Source: Balaenoptera acutorostrata (lineage: Eukaryota > Chordata > Mammalia > Artiodactyla > Balaenopteridae). From it: a DNA stretch of 64,000 nucleotides. The position numbers and the translations under genes were made by a program. The notes beneath the pieces were generated by a model, which was not told the DNA's origin, did not search any database, and was given only the letters and a program-made list of their open reading frames with translations. The DNA lies in the NCBI RefSeq assembly GCF_949987535.1, contig NC_080070.1, positions 11,032,016 through 11,096,015 of the forward strand. The letters run 5' to 3'. Below are positions 35,981-45,616 of this stretch, piece by piece. How positions within the stretch are numbered: the first letter of the stretch is position 1; each line of letters opens with the position of its first letter.

Positions 35981-36318
35981 GGGACTTCCCTGGTGGAGCA
36001 GTGGTAAGAATCCACCTGCCAATGTAAGGGACACAGGTTCGAGCCCTGGTCTGGAAAAATCCCACATGCTGTGGGACAAATAAGCCCGTGCACCACAACT
36101 ACTGATCCTGTGCTCTAGAGCTGGCAAGCCACAACTACTGAAGCCCACACGCCTAGAGCCTGTGCTCCGCAACAAGAGAAGCCACTGCAGTGAGAAGCCC
36201 GCACACCGCAACGAAGAGTAGCCCCCGCTCGCCGCAACTAGAGAAAGCCCGCACACAGCAACGAAGACCCAACACAGCCAAAAAATAAATAAATAAATTT
36301 ATTTAAAAAAAATAATAG
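35981..36318 (+). mobile_element. CHR-type SINE, older form: first member of a four-SINE block
   Basis: Begins gggacttccctggtggagca. Internal ccgcaacgaagagtagcccc marks the older subgroup. The tail is (aaat)n then aaaaaaaataata. Its left TSD, taaaatatatgctca (35965-35979), recurs only at 37337-37351, after three further SINEs. It therefore inserted first and its tail received the others. Confidence 0.9.
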
Positions 36319-36673
36319 GGGCTTCCCTGGTGGCGCAGTGGTTGAGAGTCTGCCTGCTAATGCAGGGGACACGGGTTCGAGCCCTGGTCTGGGAGGATCC
36401 CACATGCCGCGGAGCGGCTGGGCCCGTGAGCCACAACTGCTGAGCCTGCGCGTCTGGAGCCTGTGCCTCGCAGCGGGAGGGGCCACGATAGTGAAAGGCC
36501 CGCGCACCGCGATGAAGAGCGGTCCCCGCACCGCGATGAGGAGTGGCCCCCACTTGCCGCAACTGGAGAGAGCCCTCGCGCGAACCGAGGACCCAACACA
36601 GCCATAAATAAATAAATAAATAAATAAAGTAGCTATAAAATTTAAAAAAAAAAAAGAAAAAAAAAAAAGAATA
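36319..36673 (+). mobile_element. CHR-type SINE, subfamily with 24-bp internal duplication (second of block)
   Basis: Starts gggcttccctggtggcgcag. Tandem 24-bp units lie at 36499-36522 and 36523-36546 (each with caccgcgatga). It also has cgcgcgaaccgaggaccc and a tail with aaagtagctataaaattt. All three characters are shared with the SINE at 20227-20570. CpG content is high, so it is young. Confidence 0.95.
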
Positions 36674-36985
36674 GGGCTTCCCTGGTGGCGCAGTGGTTGA
36701 GAATCTGCCTGCCAATGCAGGGGACACGGGTTCGAGCCCTGGTCTGGGAAGATCCCACATGCCGCGGAGCAACTGGGCCCGTGAGCCACAATTACTGAGC
36801 CTGCGCATCTGGAGCCTGTGCTCCGCAGCAAGAGAGGCCGCGATAGTGAGAGGCCCGCACATCGCGATGAAGAGTGGCCCCCACTTGCCACAACTAGAGA
36901 AAGCCCTCGCACAGAAACGAAGACCCAACACAGCCATAAATAAAATAAATAAATAAAATTTGAAAAAAGAAAATGCTCCCTATTA
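36674..36985 (+). mobile_element. CHR-type SINE, young form (third of block)
   Basis: Standard young form without the 24-bp duplication (agaggccgcgatagtgag, acatcgcgatgaagagtg, cacagaaacgaagaccc). After the (aaat)n tail comes a short non-SINE stretch, gaaaatgctccctatt (about 36970-36985), then a (TAA)n array. Confidence 0.95.
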
Positions 36986-36986
36986 A

Positions 36987-37032
<46 letters not shown>
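36986..37032. repeat. (TAA)n microsatellite between two SINEs
   Basis: About 14 perfect taa units in the A-rich junction between the third and fourth SINE of the block. Confidence 0.95.
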
Positions 37033-37336
37033 GGGCTTCCCTGGTGGCGCAGTGGTTGAGAATCTGCCTGCCAATGCAGGGGACACGGGTTCAAGCCCTG
37101 GTCTGGGAAGATCCCACATGCCGCGGAGCAGCTGGGCCGTGAGCCACAACTACTGAGCCTGCGCGTCTGGAGCCTGTGCTCCGCAACATGAGAGGCCGTG
37201 ATAGTGAGTGGCCTGCGCACCGCGATGAAGAGTGGCCCCCGCTTGCCGCAACTAGAGAAAGCCCTCACACAGAAACGAAGACCCAACACAGCCAAAAATA
37301 AATATATAAATAAATAAATTTATTTTTAAAAAATAA
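37033..37336 (+). mobile_element. CHR-type SINE, young form (fourth of block)
   Basis: Starts gggcttccctggtggcgcag and ends in an (aaat)n-rich tail, followed by the outer TSD taaaatatatgctca (37337-37351). Differences from the third SINE (ggttcaagccc in the B box, aacatgagaggccgtg) show it is an independent copy, not a recent local duplication. Confidence 0.95.
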
Positions 37337-37351
37337 TAAAATATATGCTCA

Positions 37352-39647
37352 AATGCTTCAAAATATTTGTTTAATTAATTCATCAATAAATACTCATGAT
37401 ATCCTGTTTGCTCAGTATGGTACTACATACTGAAAACAACTCTAATTATGAGATTTAAAAAGCTACTAACTCTGTAAAATAGTCTACCAGAAAGATGATA
37501 ATAAATATTGCATTATTCTCTGCTATTTATATGTGTATTCCACCCACTCTAGTGAATAATGAAGAGGCTGTTAAAAGTTCTGTAAAAGATAAAATACTAG
37601 TGATCCTGAACTCCAATTTAATTAGGCTTGGCCAGGATTTATTATGAGTGTAGAGAGACTGTTGAGAAGTTTCAAGAAGTGAAGCTCGGTTGAGATTATC
37701 TATGCAGTGTGCATATATATTTATAACTCCACTGGGCTCTTTTAACTCAACAAATAACCTTATTTTTCTGTTGCCTAAATAACTTTCTCTTTTGGAAAAA
37801 ATAAATTTTCTTGAACAATAGGAGCACTTATTGTTAAATGTAGGAACTGGCTTTATTGTTGGTCAAAAGAGGCTATAAATCAAGTGATTCTTACTCTATG
37901 TTTGAAATCTCTGACTAGTAATCTGGTGGATTAAAGAGCTTGCCCTGATGAAATGGTCGTGCTGTTGCTGTATTTAATCCTTAAAGGCACATGTTCTGGA
38001 TTGTCAGGTCTCCACTAACTTGTGAAATTGTTACTCTTCCTTTTCGGGACAATGCCGCTGGGCCTTATCTCATGGTAAGGTAAAGTGACTAAATTATATT
38101 CTGGGAATAGAGCTGATCACTCAGTTAAGAAACTGGCTTTTCTAGGGTACACACAATCAGGTCCCTGGAATAAAGTGTCACTTCCTGGTGGATCAGCCTA
38201 CTTACACTTACAAATGGCCATGCAGAAAAGAACAGATTTACTAAGATGATATTACAGGTGCCAATTTATTCCATTAAGTGAGATTGTTGGCCTTCAAATG
38301 CCATCCGTTGTGTTGGTATATCTTTTGCATCCTTTATCTAGAGAAAATTAACATGATTCAACATGCTACATGAGTGTAAGGTGAGAATGGAAGAGATTCA
38401 GGAAGTTTAGATACAATTAATAAAATAGATACTCAGAACTTTATAATTCTAATACAATCCATTGTCATGTCATAAGTGTCTTTCAAAATTATGCCAAAAA
38501 CCTGGAACATTATGTCCTTGAATGTTCATTATAGTCACTATAAAGAGCTAAGGGAATTCATTTTCTTTTTTTTTTTTTAACTCTTTGTTTGAAGTTTTAA
38601 CTAACCTGTTTTTTTCCTACTCTCTTGCCATTGCTGAGACGGTATTTATACAGCTGTTCTCATCCCTGAGCTGTTGAATAAGGGCTTGCTTATTTCAAAC
38701 AAGTTTTGTAATTAGCTTTCAAGAAGCAAATTGCTATGTTATGTACAGTATCTGTGATAACAATAAACTGTTCTTTTTCATAACATTTCAATGTGGGCTT
38801 TAACTGGCAAGCCCCAGCATCTTGGTGAGCATACTGTGAAATCACTCAGTATACTGAAAAAAACAGAAGAATATTTGACAATCCATAGAACTAGTATAGT
38901 TCTTTGAGCTCAGTTTGGTTTTTAAAGTATCTATTTTTAAAGTACCTATATCAAAAAAAACCTGAAAATGCAATGTTGTAGTTCTCCCTAGGGGTACTTC
39001 TGTGACTCAGAAGTGGGAATGATAACTTAGCAAGCCCAGTAATTCAGGCAGATAAATCTTACAGGTTCTACCATGCATTTATATTTCTTTATTTAGGCAC
39101 TCACTCAACAAATATTTAGGCAAACACTTAGGATCCCTTAGAAATATTGTCAGGTACCCGACAGGGAAATGCTCCCCAAAGCTGCTCTCAGATGAGCCGC
39201 ACAAGAGGATGCCAGGGGAGACTCTCCCACGGAGCAGAGCTTGGAGAGGTGAGGCTCCCTAACCAAGAACCCACTGCCCTACCAGGAACAGACACCACAA
39301 AGGCGGGGCATGGTGACCATGTATGCTGTTTTCCCTTCTCTTATTTCCAAAAGGTATATATATGTATTTGGCAGTCATTCTTTTTTCCCTCTGTCCTGTT
39401 TCCAGGTTGTGTTAGGGTGGCTAAGTGTATAATTTAGGCATAAGTTGCTACATGATTAGGAAGTATATCTGCAGGTACCCAAGAAGAATGTATCACCCAG
39501 AACTCCAGGACTTGGAACAAGATGAGACTTTTAGGAGAGGGTGAATGCATTTCTGAGTATATATATGATAGTTGCCTTATATGGAGCATATATACACGCT
39601 TATGGAACATGTTTGAAATTGTGAATATAAGTGTATGTATTATGTAT
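37352..39647. other. No recognised feature (2.3 kb)
   Basis: Unique-looking sequence with no repeat consensus I recognise. A T-rich run is at 38567-38580. A 96-codon open frame at 39147-39437 has no recognisable domain. Confidence 0.45.
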
Positions 39648-40628
39648 GTTGGGAATTAACGGATTCTGCACCCAATTCCAGTGTGTGCATGCATGTGGGG
39701 GAGTAGTTCCCACACCATTAAGTAATTCTCAGACACCAGTTGGGTGTCCTACAATTCAACTCACTTCTGACACTATCTACCCAGAGATAACATCAGATTC
39801 CACAGCTTAAGGTCTCAGTCTCACAAGACTGTCCCCCTCCCCAAATTCAGATGCCATTCATAGGTCCAGGTTGTCATCCGTGCTTCGGACTGACCGGCTA
39901 TAGATTGGAGGTTCCAATGACCCCCTCCTCAGGTTAGATTAATTTTCTAGAGCGGCTCACAGAACTCAGAGAAACATTTTTACTTAATAGATTACAGGTT
40001 TACTATAAAAGGACATAACTCAGGAACATTCAGATGGAAGAGATGCACAGAGCAAGGTTTGGGGAAAGGGTGCAGAGCTTCCATGCCCTCTCTAGGTGCG
40101 CAGTTCTTCTGGCAACTCCCCACGTTCACCAACCCGGAAGCTCTCTGAACCCTGTCCTTTGGGTTTTCATGGAGGCTCCATTATATAGGCATTATCGATT
40201 AAATCATTGACCACTGGGGATCAATTCAACCTCAACCCCTCACCCCTCACCCCTCCTCAGAAATCAGGGAGTGGGACTGAAAGTTCCAACCCTCTACTCA
40301 TGCTTGATTCTCCTGGCAACCAGCCCCCACCCTGGGGTAGGATCCAAAAGTCACATCATTAACATAAAAGTTGTGGTAGAAAGGGTCTGGTTGTGAATAA
40401 CAAGATGCCCATTTCACTTTTATGGCTCTGAAGTGATTTCAGGAACTGAGGGCAAGAGACCAAATATTATAACAAAAGATGCTCTGATCACTCTTATCAC
40501 TCAGGAAATTCCAAGGATTTGGGGACCAGTGAGCCAGGAAGAGTGGACAAAGACTAAATGTATCTGAGAAATATCTTTTGGTCATCTGAGTGACCAAATA
40601 TATATTTCTTATAAATTACAATATTGCA
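39648..40628 (-). mobile_element. Endogenous retrovirus LTR-like element, minus strand
   Basis: Recalls a common old LTR family read in reverse: cagacaccagttgggtgtcc, cccagagataacatcagatt, gagcggctcacagaactcag, gatggaagagatgcacagag, gaaccctgtcctttgggttt, aaattccaaggatttgggga and gaccaaatatatatttctta. On the minus strand a TATA-like cctatataatgg occurs at about 40180-40192. The bounds 39648 (tg) and 40628 (ca) are inferred; no clear TSD was found. Family name and retroviral class are not assigned. Confidence 0.6.
40231..40258 (-). repeat. (CCCTCA)n-like short array, G-rich on minus strand
   Basis: Reads cctcacccctcacccctcac on the + strand, giving runs of four G separated by short loops on the minus strand. 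It lies inside the minus-strand LTR, on the LTR's own sense strand. Confidence 0.6.
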
Positions 40629-41000
40629 GGAATCCAAGAGCTGAAATCTAACAGGCATCCATTGTTTCTTCCTGTTCTCCATTTCTTCTTTATTCTGGTA
40701 TAAAACCTCTCTTTTCCTTTCTCTAACTGCCTCTCCCCTATCTGATGATGCTAAGAATTATAAACCCCAGTTACATACCACAGGAGTGGATATGACTGGC
40801 CAAAAGGTTCTCCAGACTCTTGTGCAGAGATGGATACTGGACTCAAGCAGCCCCATCAGATCCTGTACAAGGAGTGAACTTCATGCTGGGAGATCAGAGA
40901 TGGGCACTGAGTGCTGGAGCCTTGGGAGTCCAAGCAGGGTCTCCTGCAGATGAACTTGACATGGAAGAAGTAAGGCTGCTGATTGAGCCTATTATGCTAA
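40629..41000. other. Spacer between two LTRs, no recognised feature
   Basis: An open frame starting at 40820 crosses into the next LTR and has no retroviral or other domain I recognise. No gag, pol or env remnants were seen here. Confidence 0.4.
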
Positions 41001-41506
41001 TGATAAAGTTATACTACTGTAGTAGGGAACAGCAAAATCTGACTCCATGTTGGATCTGCTTCTTTTACTTTAACCTTTGCTTTTCATTGCTTTTGTTATT
41101 ATAATCATACATAATGGCCTACCTCAGGGAACCCTGCCCCCCTGGCTGAATGTTAAACTAAAGTGCCTTTGTTCAGCTCATAGGGAGACAATCTGACCCT
41201 GTCCACCTGTGAATGGCTGCAGAAAAGAAGAAATTAACACATCCCCTCCCCTATGCTGGCCAAGCCAGGAGATATTTTGCAAGACTTATGGCCTTTTTAC
41301 TTTACTTCCTCACCTCCTCCCGCTCTCTGTTCTATAAAAGAAACTGGCATCCAGACCCCAATAAAATGGTTTTTGGGGACACTAGTCAGCCATCTTCTCG
41401 GCCCACCGACTTTCCAAATAAAGTCACTCTTCCTTGCCTCAACACCTCGTCTCCCGATTTATTGGCCTGTTGTGCAGCAAGCAGAGCAAGCTGGGACTCG
41501 GTAACA
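41001..41506 (+). mobile_element. Endogenous retrovirus solo LTR (ERV1-like), forward
   Basis: Begins tgataaagttatactactgt and ends gggactcggtaaca (tg...ca). U3 contains aatctgactccatgttggat and gagacaatctgaccctgtcc. A TATA box, tataaaag, lies at 41333-41340 and a polyadenylation signal, aataaa, at 41417-41422, with a GT/T-rich U5 behind it (gatttattggcctgttgtgc). Flanks ctaa (left) and ctac (right) may be a 4-bp target duplication with one change. There are no internal genes, so it is a solo LTR. The element is well preserved, including promoter and polyadenylation signals. Confidence 0.8.
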
Positions 41507-42639
41507 CTACCTAAGCAGGAAACAGAACAAAAAAGGCTCATTTCAGATGAAGCCCCATACAGTGGAGGACCAACACCAAACAGTGGCATCTGAAGGTCCA
41601 GCAGAGCTGTGAACATGGACTAAGAAACCTTGTTTGAGGATATCTCTAAGTTCCTGCAGATTCTCTAGAAGCTGAGAAGAGATCGCATGTCCCCAAAACT
41701 AATATTGTTGGACCTATGTCTTTACATACATCCAAAATTAGGATTTTGGTAAAAGGCAGTTTATTTTGGTAGTGATTCCAGGAAGCAAAGTGAAGAAGTG
41801 GAAAGTGAGACAGTAAAGTTGGAGAAACAATGAAAAGTATGGCAAAGAGCACGTTACTGCTGTGGGCAACAGGGCCCCATCTTGCTAGAACCCTCTGAGC
41901 AACTGTGCAGATTGCAACATAGGGCAAGGAATCTGGATGTTTATCCATCAACTGTTCTCCCTCTTTAATTGAGGGTCATTCCTGAGCATTAACTTCCACT
42001 GGGCATCCAGCTTGCCCACAAATTTGTTCATATAGCCAGAGAATGCTCTCAGATAAAGAGGTACAGAAAGCTGAAACTCTCTATGGTGCCTTTTGGGGTG
42101 AGCCCAGGGGTACGTGCAGGACACTGAGAGAGTCTGCTGCAATTTGTCCCCAAACTTGGAGAGAAGAGTTCTAATTATTATGTCTATTTGATTTAGAAAA
42201 ATGAAGAAGATTCTAATCAAAACGACAAAATAAGCCAATTCATGGACAACACTTCCTTCCACCCCAACTCCAAATACGAATAAGTGCAAGTGAAAATATT
42301 TAGTTTAAAGTGGTTTGTTAGAGCCAATCTCAAAAACAAACAAACAAAAATAACCTCCAGGTGACATAAACAAAAAGAACAGCTATAGCAGGGATTTGGA
42401 GTTCCATGGTCCATGGGAATAACCAAATCTGTGACTTAGGGTTAAGATTGTAAAATCTGAGTGAGGACTACTGCTTTAAAATGAAACAAACATTCTCCAT
42501 GTGAAAAGTATAGCCATTGAAGGAAAAATGAAGAAATATATCTTTTTTATTTCAAGTATTCTAAAGCAATGCAAACCTGTTACAAATACACAAAACTGGT
42601 TTTATACAATGCAGTATGGGAAACATCTTTAAAATTCTA
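41507..42639. other. Unassigned; possibly an old repeat at about 41740-42310
   Basis: A stretch including ttattttggtagtgattcca, ggcaacagggccccatcttg and tgtttgttagagccaatctc-like text felt repeat-like, but I could not name or bound it. No coding evidence. Confidence 0.3.
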
Positions 42640-42870
42640 AGGGAAAAATTATTATCAAACAAGAATAGAGTGTATATTTGGCTAAAGTATCCATCAGTAT
42701 GCTGGCAGAATAAAGATAAATTTAGATATACATGGAACTTAAAATACTTCTCACACAGCCATTCTTTGAAAGATGCTTGAAGATGTACTCCAGCAAAATG
42801 AAGGAGAAAACAAAGAAAGAGAGGACAAAGCCTCCCAATGACAGCAGTTAAAGGATGATCTGAGATCATA
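42640..42870 (+). mobile_element. Old L1/HAL1 ORF1 3' region fragment
   Basis: Contains tcacacagccattctttgaa, then cttgaagatgtactccagca and aaatgaaggagaaaacaaag, recalling the HAL1/old-L1 ORF1 end ('cttgagaatgtactccagcaaaatgag'). Forward orientation, strongly decayed. Confidence 0.5.
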
Positions 42871-43946
42871 GCCATGCCACCCACCTAGGGAGCAACAAAT
42901 TCATACTGGTACAGGAGACAAAGCACCAATATCAATAGAATAGGGGAAACAATATTTAATACGTAGTATGATTGGAAAGAGGAGGCATTCCGGAGAGAAT
43001 GTGGGAAAAATTACAGAGAAGAGAAAAAGCATAATGAGTTCAGGAAACTTCCAACATTTCGGAAGCCAGAGGTAACAAGAGAAGAGTCTGGGGAGGTAAG
43101 CAGAGCAAGATCACTAAGGGGTCTGTGCAGAGCATGAGAAACTCGCTGTCATCACTGGCCGTCACCCCTGTTGCTCACCCCAGAATGTAAGAATCAGACC
43201 CCACCAGAACTCACACCTCTCCTCTCAATATCTGTGATTCAACACCATCCTGTATTCAAGTGGCCAAAGGCAACTGTGGCAAAATTTGCAATAACAAGTG
43301 TCATCTTTGATGACATTTTCTGTCTCCTTTGTTTCAATGGCTGGATCTTCCCTCTGGACTCTAGCATTTTTGCTTCAGTCCCTCCCCTACCAAAATGTAC
43401 TTTAATGAAAGCATTTAAAATTAATAATTTACTACTTAAGGCTGCTATAAATGAATGTGTTGTTATCATTTTTAAGCCTTTTTTTAAAAAATTTAAAGTG
43501 AAAAGCTTTGCTCTCTGTTTTGAAAGCTTTCTATTGTTAACAGTAAGCTGAAGGTGATCCAGTCAAGGCCATTTTTCTGAACGTGTACAATATTATCATA
43601 ATTTCAAAATAGATAAATCAGGCAGAAAGTCCCCTAGGGTTTAAAAATAATGTCCCTGATATAATAAAATCATACTTTTAAATTGAGCCAACTTTAAAAA
43701 ACCATACAATCCCATAATTAAGGGAAATGATAATTTTATAATAAAAATATTTAAATATGTTCAAAATAATAACAATAATATTATGCCACGTTTAAAATAC
43801 AAATTCAAATTAAATGCTAAAATGAAAAACAATTGGATTTTTTTGGTTTACTTTCTCCAGCACTTTTCTTCTTTGTAGTCCCTTGGGTAAGGTTATACTG
43901 TGATAAACCATCTTAATATCACTGACTTTTCATCTAAGGTAATTTC
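42871..43946. other. Unique-looking sequence, no recognised feature
   Basis: Holds a 126-codon open frame (43171-43551) outside recognised repeats. Its composition (Phe, Lys and Leu rich, ending in an AT-rich run) and lack of domains suggest chance. AT-rich from about 43600. Confidence 0.4.
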
Positions 43947-43963
43947 AGCATTTTTTGTTTGTT

Positions 43964-44375
43964 TGTTTTTATTTTAATTTTTATTGAAATATAGTTGATT
44001 TACATTGTTGTGTTAGTTTCAGGTGTACAGCAAAGTTATTCAGATATACATATTCTTTTTTTACATTCTCTTCCATTATAGGTTATTACAAGATATTGAG
44101 TATAGTTCCCCGTGCTATACAGTAGGTCCTTGTTGGTTATCTGTTTTATATTTGTAGTGTGTATCTGCTAACCCCAAACTCCTAATTTATCCCTCCCTCC
44201 CCCCTTTCACCTTTGGTAACCATAAATTTTTGTTGTATGTCTGTGAGTCTATTTCTGTTTTGTAAATAAGTTGATTTGTATCATTTTTTTTTTTTTAGAT
44301 TTCACATATAAGCAATATCATATGATATTAGTCTTTCTCTGTCTGGCTTACTTCACTTACTTCACTCAGCATTAT
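43964..44375 (-). mobile_element. 5'-truncated L1 3' end, minus strand
   Basis: Contains ttattgaaatatagttgatt, tttcaggtgtacagcaaagt, gatattgagtatagttcccc and ctggcttacttcac. Possible TSD: cagcattttttgtttgt (43947-43963) versus cagcattattattgtttgt (about 44368-44386), imperfect. An 'ttacttcac' unit is duplicated near 44350. Intermediate age. Confidence 0.75.
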
Positions 44376-44895
44376 TATTGTTTGTACTTTCTTCAGCCTA
44401 GAATTCACTGCCTTATATACAGATAGAAATTTTTCTTCAGTTATGCAAATACTGTCTATTATAACACACTCTGATGGGAACAGAAGCAAAAGAAGTTAGC
44501 AATAGATATTGCAATACTTAGTAATGAGGGATACACTATTATCGGTTGAGAAAGACAACATAGTGTTAGAACAGTTCTAAAACTTTACTCTGCATTTAGC
44601 CCAAACTAGCTAATAGCTAAAAACAATCACCATATTAACAGATTTAGCCATGTTAACCTTTTGACTATGAATGTCATGGCAAATGTCCACTTTATTCACT
44701 TTAGAAGCTAGAGAAAAATCGAAGATGTCTGCAAAACAAATACTTCTTTTCTAACACAATAAATATTAAAAATAACAGCACCTAAATGTAAAATTTATAT
44801 TAATATAAATGTAAAATGTATATAACATGCTCTGTATATTGTAAAGTGCTATACAAATGTAGTATAAATGCCAGAAAGTAGGAAGATGAAGATCA
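44376..44895. other. No recognised feature
   Basis: AT-rich unique-looking sequence left of the SINE. Confidence 0.4.
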
Positions 44896-44901
44896 GGGTA
44901 G

Positions 44902-44907
<6 letters not shown>

Positions 44908-44937
<30 letters not shown>

Positions 44938-45202
44938 GGCTGTGCTGGGTCTTCGTTTCTGTGCGAGGGCTTTCTCTAATTGCGGTGAGCGGGGGCCACT
45001 CTTCATCGCGGTGCGCGGGCCTCTCACTATCACGGCCCCTCCCGTTGCGGGGCACAGGCTCCAGACGCGCAGGCTCAGTAGTTGTGGCTCACGGGCCCAG
45101 CTGCTCCGCGGCACATGGGATCTTCCCAGACCAGGGCTCGAACCCCTGTGCCCTGCATTGGCAGGCAGACTCTCAACCACTGCGCCACCAGGGAAGCCCC
45201 CG
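44908..45202 (-). mobile_element. CHR-type SINE, young form with long poly-T end
   Basis: Left end is an uninterrupted run of about 32 T. The body has gcccctcccgttgcggggca, like the duplication subfamily, but lacks the 24-bp duplication. TSD gggtagaatttt at 44896-44907 and 45203-45214. The very long pure A-tail suggests a recent insertion. Confidence 0.95.
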
Positions 45203-45506
45203 GGGTAGAATTTTAATCCCTAAGAAACACACTAACCTCATCTCTTAGCAGAAGTAGGTCCAATTCATAAAAATAAGATAATGTCAAGGAATTTCTAAAT
45301 CACCTAAAATTGGCATTTTAGATTGAATTTATGACCTAATCACTTGTGGATTCCTTTTGTGCTAAAGTATATTAAGGTCTGTAATGTAATGGATATCTGC
45401 AGGGATTGCTTCCGAAGGGTTTGTTAGTTTTCTTAATGTGATTTTTCTCTATAGGATTTTTGCTTTCCCCATTATAATCTTAAAGCCATTGTGATAGATT
45501 ATATGT

Positions 45507-45616
45507 AGAGTGACCATATAATTTATCACCCAAACCCGGACACTTTTGAGTAGAAAGGAAGTGCTATCAGGTGTAAACAGATACCGTCCTGAGCAACCTG
45601 GGACATTTGATTATCC
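45507..45616 (+). mobile_element. Short DNA transposon remnant (hAT-like MITE)
   Basis: Starts agagtgaccatataatttat, then acccaaacccggacactttt, tgctatcaggtgtaaacaga and gagcaacctgggaca. This follows a small element whose ends read 'agggtgaccatat...atatggtcaccct'. The right terminal repeat is degraded (gattatcct). The family is not named with confidence. Confidence 0.5.

Noticed and set aside
36326..36420. tRNA-like head with A and B boxes, considered as a tRNA gene
   Set aside because: It is the tRNA-derived promoter of a SINE, with no acceptor stem or anticodon arm of a working tRNA.
36238..37149. 303-codon open frame on the minus strand, the longest in the window
   Set aside because: It runs through three SINEs, their A-rich tails and a (TAA)n array read as poly-Tyr; no protein family, and SINE bodies read through in the same way at other loci.
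35965..37351. CRISPR-like array (repeated units with spacers)
   Set aside because: Repeats are ~300-bp eukaryotic SINEs with A-rich tails; no short direct repeats, no cas genes, mammalian DNA.
39648..41506. A provirus with two LTRs
   Set aside because: The two LTRs are in opposite orientation, unrelated in sequence, and no gag, pol or env remnants lie between them.
41213..41593. 126-codon open frame
   Set aside because: Overlaps the R/U5 part of a solo LTR and crosses its edge; no retroviral protein motifs.
43171..43551. 126-codon open frame in unique DNA
   Set aside because: AT-driven composition, no domain, no splice or promoter support; chance expected in 64 kb.
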